Positions 13,042 through 13,099 of a DNA stretch of 13,099 nucleotides are shown piece after piece. The stretch spans positions 1 to 13,099 of the forward strand of contig JAVBPG010000011.1 in NCBI GenBank assembly GCA_031549685.1, read 5' to 3'. The notes below the pieces were generated by a model, which worked only from the letters and a program-made list of their open reading frames with translations, was not told the origin of the DNA and did not search any database. The first letter of the stretch is position 1, and each line of letters starts with the position of its first letter. Position numbers and translations under genes: made by a program. This stretch comes from JAITMY01 sp031549685. GTDB lineage: Bacteria; Bacteroidota; Bacteroidia; Bacteroidales; UBA932.

Positions 13042-13099
13042 TTATTTCTCTTTCATATCCGCTTTCGAAAGAGAAACATCTTCTATGCGTTTCCATTTT
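13042..13099 (-). CDS. Possible C-terminus of a further minus-strand gene (partial)
   Basis: On the minus strand, 18 codons are open from the window edge to a TAA at 13042-13044, giving a hydrophilic end (KWKRIEDVSLSKADMKEK). The composition looks like a real protein tail and the gene would precede the acyltransferase in the same direction. The stretch is too short to assign a family, and it also contains a 9-bp inverted repeat (tttctcttt / aaagagaaa, 13045-13076), so it could instead be non-coding. Confidence 0.4.
   Translation of the reverse strand, partial: KWKRIEDVSLSKADMKEK

Noticed and set aside
1..13099. CRISPR array, tRNA or rRNA genes, phage or defence island
   Set aside because: No regularly spaced identical repeats, no recognisable RNA-gene core, and no nuclease, integrase or phage-structural family is seen.

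Overview
The window looks like the chromosome of a Bacteroidota member, probably Bacteroidales or a close relative. Several gene families point that way: a membrane-anchored AraC-type regulator, a DUF4251 lipoprotein, a large AsmA-like protein, a small bactofilin and a PlsC-like acyltransferase with the NHQNxLxD signature. Three genes also have a good match to the Bacteroidota -7 promoter element (TAnnTTTG) shortly before the start codon, and Shine-Dalgarno sites are not obvious. The genus cannot be fixed from this sequence alone.

Layout. Positions 3-614 (+) hold the 3' part of a membrane-bound AraC-family regulator. Positions 820-3282 (-) encode an AsmA-like envelope protein, followed on its own strand by two tandem intrinsic terminators. 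Divergent from it is a bactofilin (3379-3750, +) with its own promoter and terminator. Next come three minus-strand genes, reading down from 7289: an exported alpha/beta-hydrolase esterase, a DUF4251 lipoprotein and an exported TldD-type metalloprotease. All three carry export signals, so this is an envelope group, though gaps of about 100 bp leave co-transcription open. A 728-bp gap (7290-8017) has no credible gene but holds two nested, strongly structured repeat-like elements. It is followed by a HAD phosphatase (8018-8692, +), a second gap of 508 bp with structured sequence, and an AqpZ-type aquaporin (9201-9869, +). A U32-family protein (probable tRNA hydroxylation factor, 10029-11279, -) and a PlsC-domain membrane acyltransferase (11454-12836, -) follow. 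The window ends in what may be the last codons of another minus-strand gene.

Most genes are ordinary housekeeping or envelope functions and do not form one dedicated pathway. AsmA, bactofilin, the DUF4251 lipoprotein, exported TldD and the acyltransferase all concern the envelope, which is a loose theme rather than a demonstrated system. I found no defence island, CRISPR array, transposase, prophage, rRNA or tRNA.

The least explained material lies between genes. There are three copies of a dispersed 'cattgcgag...caatctc' palindrome, one of them only a half copy. Two hairpins have arms that are themselves palindromic. A roughly 390-bp element at 7438-7830 is dense in inverted repeats, and a block at 8861-9047 has crossing (pseudoknot-like) complementarities. 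These look like non-coding mobile or structured-RNA elements and are the best candidates for something undescribed.
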